A DNA stretch of 64,000 bases, taken from assembly GCA_014649575.1 (NCBI GenBank), contig BMTH01000004.1:310001-374000 (forward strand), read 5' to 3'. Positions 62,725-64,000 of this stretch are shown here, one piece after another. Source of the DNA: Streptomyces griseoincarnatus (GTDB lineage: Bacteria > Actinomycetota > Actinomycetes > Streptomycetales > Streptomycetaceae). The position numbers and the translations under genes are program-made. Numbering within the stretch: position 1 is the stretch's first letter; every line of letters begins with the position of its first letter. The notes below the pieces were generated by a model. It did no database searches, was not told where the DNA came from, and saw only the letters and a program-made list of their open reading frames with translations.

Positions 62725-63198
62725 GTGTTCACAAGCGTACTGATGATCGAGAAAGCCCTGACGTCCGCCGACGTGGAGTTCGTCACCACCCTGCACGGGG
62801 ACGAGCCGGTCGCCTTCCACGTCCTGCTCCAGCCACGCGGGGAACAGGCCGACCGGCTGCTGAGAGCCATCGACGACGTCGCCCTGGGCGAGCTGGACGA
62901 GGCCGTCCGCGAGGGCGAGACCCCCGAGGGCGACGAGGCCCGGAGCATGGGGGAGCGGGCGCTGGAGGTGTCCCTGAAGGCGCTGCGCACGACCGGCGAC
63001 ACCGCCGAGGGCCGCCTCGTCGAGGACCACCCGCTGGACGCGCTGAAGAAGCTCGTCGAAGAGGTGCACGCGGACGAGGTGATCGTCCTGACCGACCCGC
63101 ACTACGTGGAGGAGTTCTTCCACCGTGACTGGGCCTCCCGGGCCCGCCACAAGGTCGGGGTGCCGGTGCTGAAACTCTTCTCCCACAGCAAGGCATAG
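62725..63198 (+). CDS. Small cytosolic protein of unknown function, 157 aa
   Basis: The 157 residues include MFTSVLMIEKALTSADVEFVTTLHGDEPVAFHVLLQPRG, a charged middle, and DALKKLVEEVHADEVIVLTDPHYVEEFFHRDWASRARHKVGVPVLKLFSH, which resembles a universal-stress or rossmannoid fold end. Automatic annotations of similar Streptomyces genes sometimes say indole-3-glycerol phosphate synthase, but the (beta/alpha)8 motifs of TrpC are absent. GTG at 62725 follows GGAGTAAGGGG. It precedes murC by 81 bases and may be in its operon. Confidence 0.8.
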   Translation: MFTSVLMIEKALTSADVEFVTTLHGDEPVAFHVLLQPRGEQADRLLRAIDDVALGELDEAVREGETPEGDEARSMGERALEVSLKALRTTGDTAEGRLVEDHPLDALKKLVEEVHADEVIVLTDPHYVEEFFHRDWASRARHKVGVPVLKLFSHSKA

Positions 63199-63279
63199 GC
63201 TGGGGCCGCGCCCTCCCGGCTCGGCACGCGAGGGCGCGAAGACCGCCGTCCCGCTCGTCGCACCACTGGGAGAACACGC

Positions 63280-64000
63280 ATGGCACCCGGCCTTCCTACC
63301 GCCATGGACCGACCGCACTTCATCGGCATCGGCGGCGCCGGGATGTCGGGCATCGCCAAGATCCTCGCCCAGCGCGGTGCGAAGGTGGCCGGCAGCGACG
63401 CCAAGGACTCGGCGACCGCCGAGGCCCTGCGCGCCCTCGGCGTCACCGTGCACCTCGGGCACGCCGCGGCCCACCTCGCCGACGACGCCAGCTGCGTCGT
63501 GGTCTCCTCCGCGATCCGCGAGGACAACCCGGAGCTGCGGCGCGCCGCCGAGCTGGGCATCCCCGCGGTGCACCGCTCCGACGCCCTCGCCGCCCTGATG
63601 GACGGCCTGCGCCCGATCGCGGTGGCCGGCACCCACGGCAAGACCACCACCACCTCCATGCTGGCGGTCGCCCTCACCGAGCTGGGCCGCGAGCCGTCGT
63701 ACGCCATCGGCGGCGACCTCGACGCCCCCGGCTCCAACGCGCTGCACGGCGCGGGCGAGATCTTCGTCGCCGAGGCCGACGAGTCCGACCGCAGCTTCCA
63801 CACGTACGCGCCCGAGGTCGCGATCATCCTCAACGTGGAGCTGGACCACCACGCGAACTACGCGTCGATGGAGGAGATCCACGAGTCCTTCGAGACGTTC
63901 GTCGGCCGGATCGTCCCCGGCGGCACCCTGGTGATCTCCGCCGACCACGAGGGCGCCCGCGAGCTGACCCGCCGCCTGGACGGCTCCGTGCGGACCGTGA
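63280..64000 (+). CDS. murC: UDP-N-acetylmuramate--L-alanine ligase, 3' end outside window
   Basis: The visible 240 residues are the N-terminal half of MurC, which adds L-Ala to UDP-MurNAc in peptidoglycan synthesis. HFIGIGGAGMSGIAKIL is the UDP-binding Rossmann loop, VAGTHGKTTTTSML the ATP P-loop, and VAEADESDRSFHTYAPEVAIILNVELDHH the Mg2+ and catalytic region. ATG at 63280 follows GGGAGAA. The frame remains open at base 64000. Confidence 0.96.
   Translation, partial: MAPGLPTAMDRPHFIGIGGAGMSGIAKILAQRGAKVAGSDAKDSATAEALRALGVTVHLGHAAAHLADDASCVVVSSAIREDNPELRRAAELGIPAVHRSDALAALMDGLRPIAVAGTHGKTTTTSMLAVALTELGREPSYAIGGDLDAPGSNALHGAGEIFVAEADESDRSFHTYAPEVAIILNVELDHHANYASMEEIHESFETFVGRIVPGGTLVISADHEGARELTRRLDGSVRTV

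Noticed and set aside
62725..63198. Indole-3-glycerol phosphate synthase (TrpC)
   Set aside because: Similar proteins are sometimes labelled so, but the length is about 160 rather than 260-270 residues and TrpC phosphate-binding and catalytic motifs are absent.
1..64000. tRNA, rRNA, CRISPR, insertion sequence, prophage or biosynthetic gene cluster
   Set aside because: Reading both strands by eye showed no cloverleaf with GTTC loop, no repeat-spacer arrays, no transposase or integrase motifs and no PKS/NRPS/terpene synthase motifs. A tool-based scan could still find a short RNA.

Overview
The window is chromosomal DNA of a high-GC actinomycete, almost certainly a Streptomyces. The GC content is very high, GTG starts are common, GC-rich stem-loop terminators lack U-tracts, and many secreted proteins carry lipoboxes or Tat signals. 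From memory, the order rok7B7-xylFGH-dxs-(permease)...fadB-fadA-rnd-regulator-DUF3000-hemE...hemY-hemQ...murC resembles the SCO6008 to SCO6060 part of the S. coelicolor chromosome. This was not checked by alignment. I found no rRNA, tRNA, CRISPR array, insertion sequence or prophage. Fifty protein genes and one short upstream ORF are supported; the first (ROK regulator) and last (murC) run off the window.

Layout. 1-8.6 kb: a ROK regulator and a CUT2-type xylose ABC transporter (xylFGH), then dxs (isoprenoid precursors) and an APC amino-acid permease, separated by strong stem-loop terminators. 8.7-24.8 kb: an envelope-flavoured island. It holds a NYN-type nuclease, two tandem paralogues of unknown function, an LCP transferase, a 1278-residue fusion of a GT2 glycosyltransferase and a CDP-glycerol-type glycerophosphotransferase, a secreted endonuclease/phosphatase-fold protein, and two paralogous Asp2-like alpha/beta-hydrolases that flank the fadBA beta-oxidation operon. 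25-29.7 kb: the last residues of a broken TrkH-type transporter, a ribonuclease D-like gene, an orphan response-regulator-like protein with Glu at the phospho-acceptor position, a DUF3000 gene and hemE.

29.9-37.5 kb is a sugar-catabolic cluster. A CUT1 ABC transporter and a CocE-type hydrolase converge on a LacI regulator and a GH43 glycosidase, and a 20-bp perfect palindrome upstream of the transporter is the likely operator. 37.5-44 kb: rhomboid protease, a CoA-disulfide-reductase-like flavoprotein, a DUF4349 lipoprotein, then hemY and hemQ. With hemE, these are three steps of the coproporphyrin-dependent haem route.

44-54.3 kb: two related secreted tripeptidyl-aminopeptidase-like hydrolases bracket a TIGR04222 membrane protein, a DUF692 (MNIO) enzyme apparently fused to a DUF2063-like partner domain, and a Tat-exported ceramidase. 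A PTH2-like hydrolase, an orphan gas-vesicle GvpA/J protein, a small zinc-ribbon protein and a polysaccharide deacetylase follow. 54.4-64 kb: a Rieske flavoprotein, an ArsR/SRPBCC pair apparently transcribed as a leaderless mRNA through its own operator, a Tat-exported DUF839/PhoX protein, a SulP transporter behind a translationally coupled short ORF, ZapE, a RibD-like reductase, a small protein of unknown function, and murC.

The observations most worth following are the MNIO-partner fusion next to TIGR04222, the envelope island with duplicated Asp2-like hydrolases, the SulP leader ORF, the lone GvpA-type gene, the TrkH relic, and the operator embedded in the start codon of the ArsR gene.
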